From Palleronia sp. LCG004 (GTDB lineage: Bacteria > Pseudomonadota > Alphaproteobacteria > Rhodobacterales > Rhodobacteraceae): DNA of 64,000 bases. The notes under the pieces are model-generated. The model ran no database searches and was not told the origin of the DNA. It saw only the letters and a list, made by a program, of their open reading frames with translations. The translations under genes were made by a program, and so were the position numbers. Of this stretch, positions 63,509-64,000 are shown in pieces. The number at the start of each line of letters is the position of its first letter. The stretch's first letter is position 1. The stretch spans positions 2,732,501-2,796,500 of the forward strand of contig NZ_CP136759.1 of NCBI RefSeq assembly GCF_032931615.1. The letters are read 5' to 3'.

Positions 63509-64000
63509 ATGTCCATCCCCCAATCCGGCGGCGGCCCGATCGAGCGTCACGAGCAGCTCGCGCAATATCTCGCGGATGGTTGCAAGCCGCGCGAGGATTG
63601 GCGGATCGGGACCGAGCACGAGAAGTTCGGCTATTGCAAGGACACGCTGAAGCCGCTGCCCTATGACGGCGAGCGATCGATCCACACGATGCTGTCGGGT
63701 CTCAGGGACCGGTTCGGCTGGCACCCCGTGAGCGAGGACGGCAAGCTTATCGGGCTCGAGAAGGACGGGGCGAATATCAGCCTCGAGCCGGGCGGTCAGC
63801 TCGAATTGTCGGGCGCGCCGCTCGAGACGATCCACGGTACCTGCGACGAGGTGAACGACCATCTGGCGCAGGTGAAGGCGGTGGCCGACGATATCGGCGT
63901 GGGCTTCATCGGGCTGGGGGCCGCGCCACACTGGACGCATGACGACATGCCGTTGATGCCGAAGGGGCGCTACAAGCTCATGGACGGCTACATGCGCAAG
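63509..64000 (+). CDS. gshA: Glutamate--cysteine ligase (3' part beyond window edge)
   Basis: GshA catalyses the first step of glutathione synthesis, joining glutamate and cysteine by a gamma-peptide bond. The visible 164 residues open with SIPQSGGGPIERHEQLAQYL and show RIGTEHEKFGYC (metal-binding Glu), GLEKDGANISLEPGGQLELS and IGLGAAPHWTHDDMP, the pattern of the plant-type (class II/III) glutamate-cysteine ligases found in alphaproteobacteria. The ATG at 63509 follows TGGAGGCC. The reading frame continues to the window end without a stop. Confidence 0.95.
   Translation, partial: MSIPQSGGGPIERHEQLAQYLADGCKPREDWRIGTEHEKFGYCKDTLKPLPYDGERSIHTMLSGLRDRFGWHPVSEDGKLIGLEKDGANISLEPGGQLELSGAPLETIHGTCDEVNDHLAQVKAVADDIGVGFIGLGAAPHWTHDDMPLMPKGRYKLMDGYMRK

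Overview
The window looks like chromosomal DNA from an alphaproteobacterium of the order Rhodobacterales (roseobacter / Paracoccaceae type). The evidence is high GC, a PhyR-NepR-EcfG general stress response locus, and lineage-typical gene orders: gpmI..ctpA-rppH, glnK-amtB, accD-folC, uvrC..pgsA-moaD-moaE and ubiA<>rsmE-gshA. I see no tRNA, rRNA, CRISPR array, insertion sequence, integrase or prophage. Almost all of it is tightly packed core genome with frequent ATGA or TGATG start-stop overlaps.

Positions 1-10100 are the most distinctive part. The anti-anti-sigma regulator phyR (cut by the left edge) is divergent from nepR-ecfG. These are followed without a break by an HRXXN histidine kinase, a phospholipase D-like protein, a GS-fold amidoligase and a class I glutamine amidotransferase/gamma-glutamyl hydrolase. 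The nepR promoter is a perfect EcfG-type site (GGAAC-N16-CGTT), so the sigma factor probably transcribes its own operon and the three enzymes behind it. A second perfect site (6961-6985) sits back to back with a near-match on the other strand and feeds a PRC-barrel-like protein and small membrane proteins. A receiver-like protein lacking its phosphoacceptor, a Crp/Fnr regulator with N-terminal cysteines and a YihY/BrkB membrane protein complete the block.

Positions 10300-25340 are housekeeping: ribosome silencing and 23S methylation (rsfS, rlmH), glycolysis (gpmI), a periplasmic C-terminal processing protease (ctpA), RNA pyrophosphohydrolase (rppH), a class A penicillin-binding protein, nitrogen sensing and ammonium uptake (glnK-amtB), a sulfurtransferase-aminotransferase-acetyltransferase operon, trans-translation (smpB), lysine/diaminopimelate synthesis (dapA) and a soluble lytic transglycosylase.

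Positions 25465-43974 carry a type I secretion ABC/membrane-fusion pair without a visible substrate; a run of overlapping genes (RidA, GDPD, FemAB-like, pterin dehydratase, MscS); a peroxiredoxin divergent from a flavoprotein reductase; rsmD, map, a molybdopterin-binding-domain protein, an acetyltransferase and an OmpA-like protein; a LysR regulator behind a 2,4-dienoyl-CoA reductase-like flavoenzyme and ilvD; and a CPBP membrane protease.

Positions 44049-64000 hold accD-folC, zapE, a BaiN-like flavoprotein, an ABC-2 exporter, an AEC transporter, an S49 protease followed by a zinc-ribbon microprotein, a Ca/Na antiporter and a degenerate SDR, then uvrC (preceded by a possible PhoB box array), a phytase-like esterase, pgsA-moaD-moaE, a BON/OmpA envelope protein with a coiled-coil partner, ubiA, rsmE, a membrane protein and the start of gshA.

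The best candidate for an undescribed system is the stress-operon module of phospholipase D-like protein, amidoligase and class I amidotransferase at 3101-6317. Its family assignments are firm; its substrate and product are unknown.
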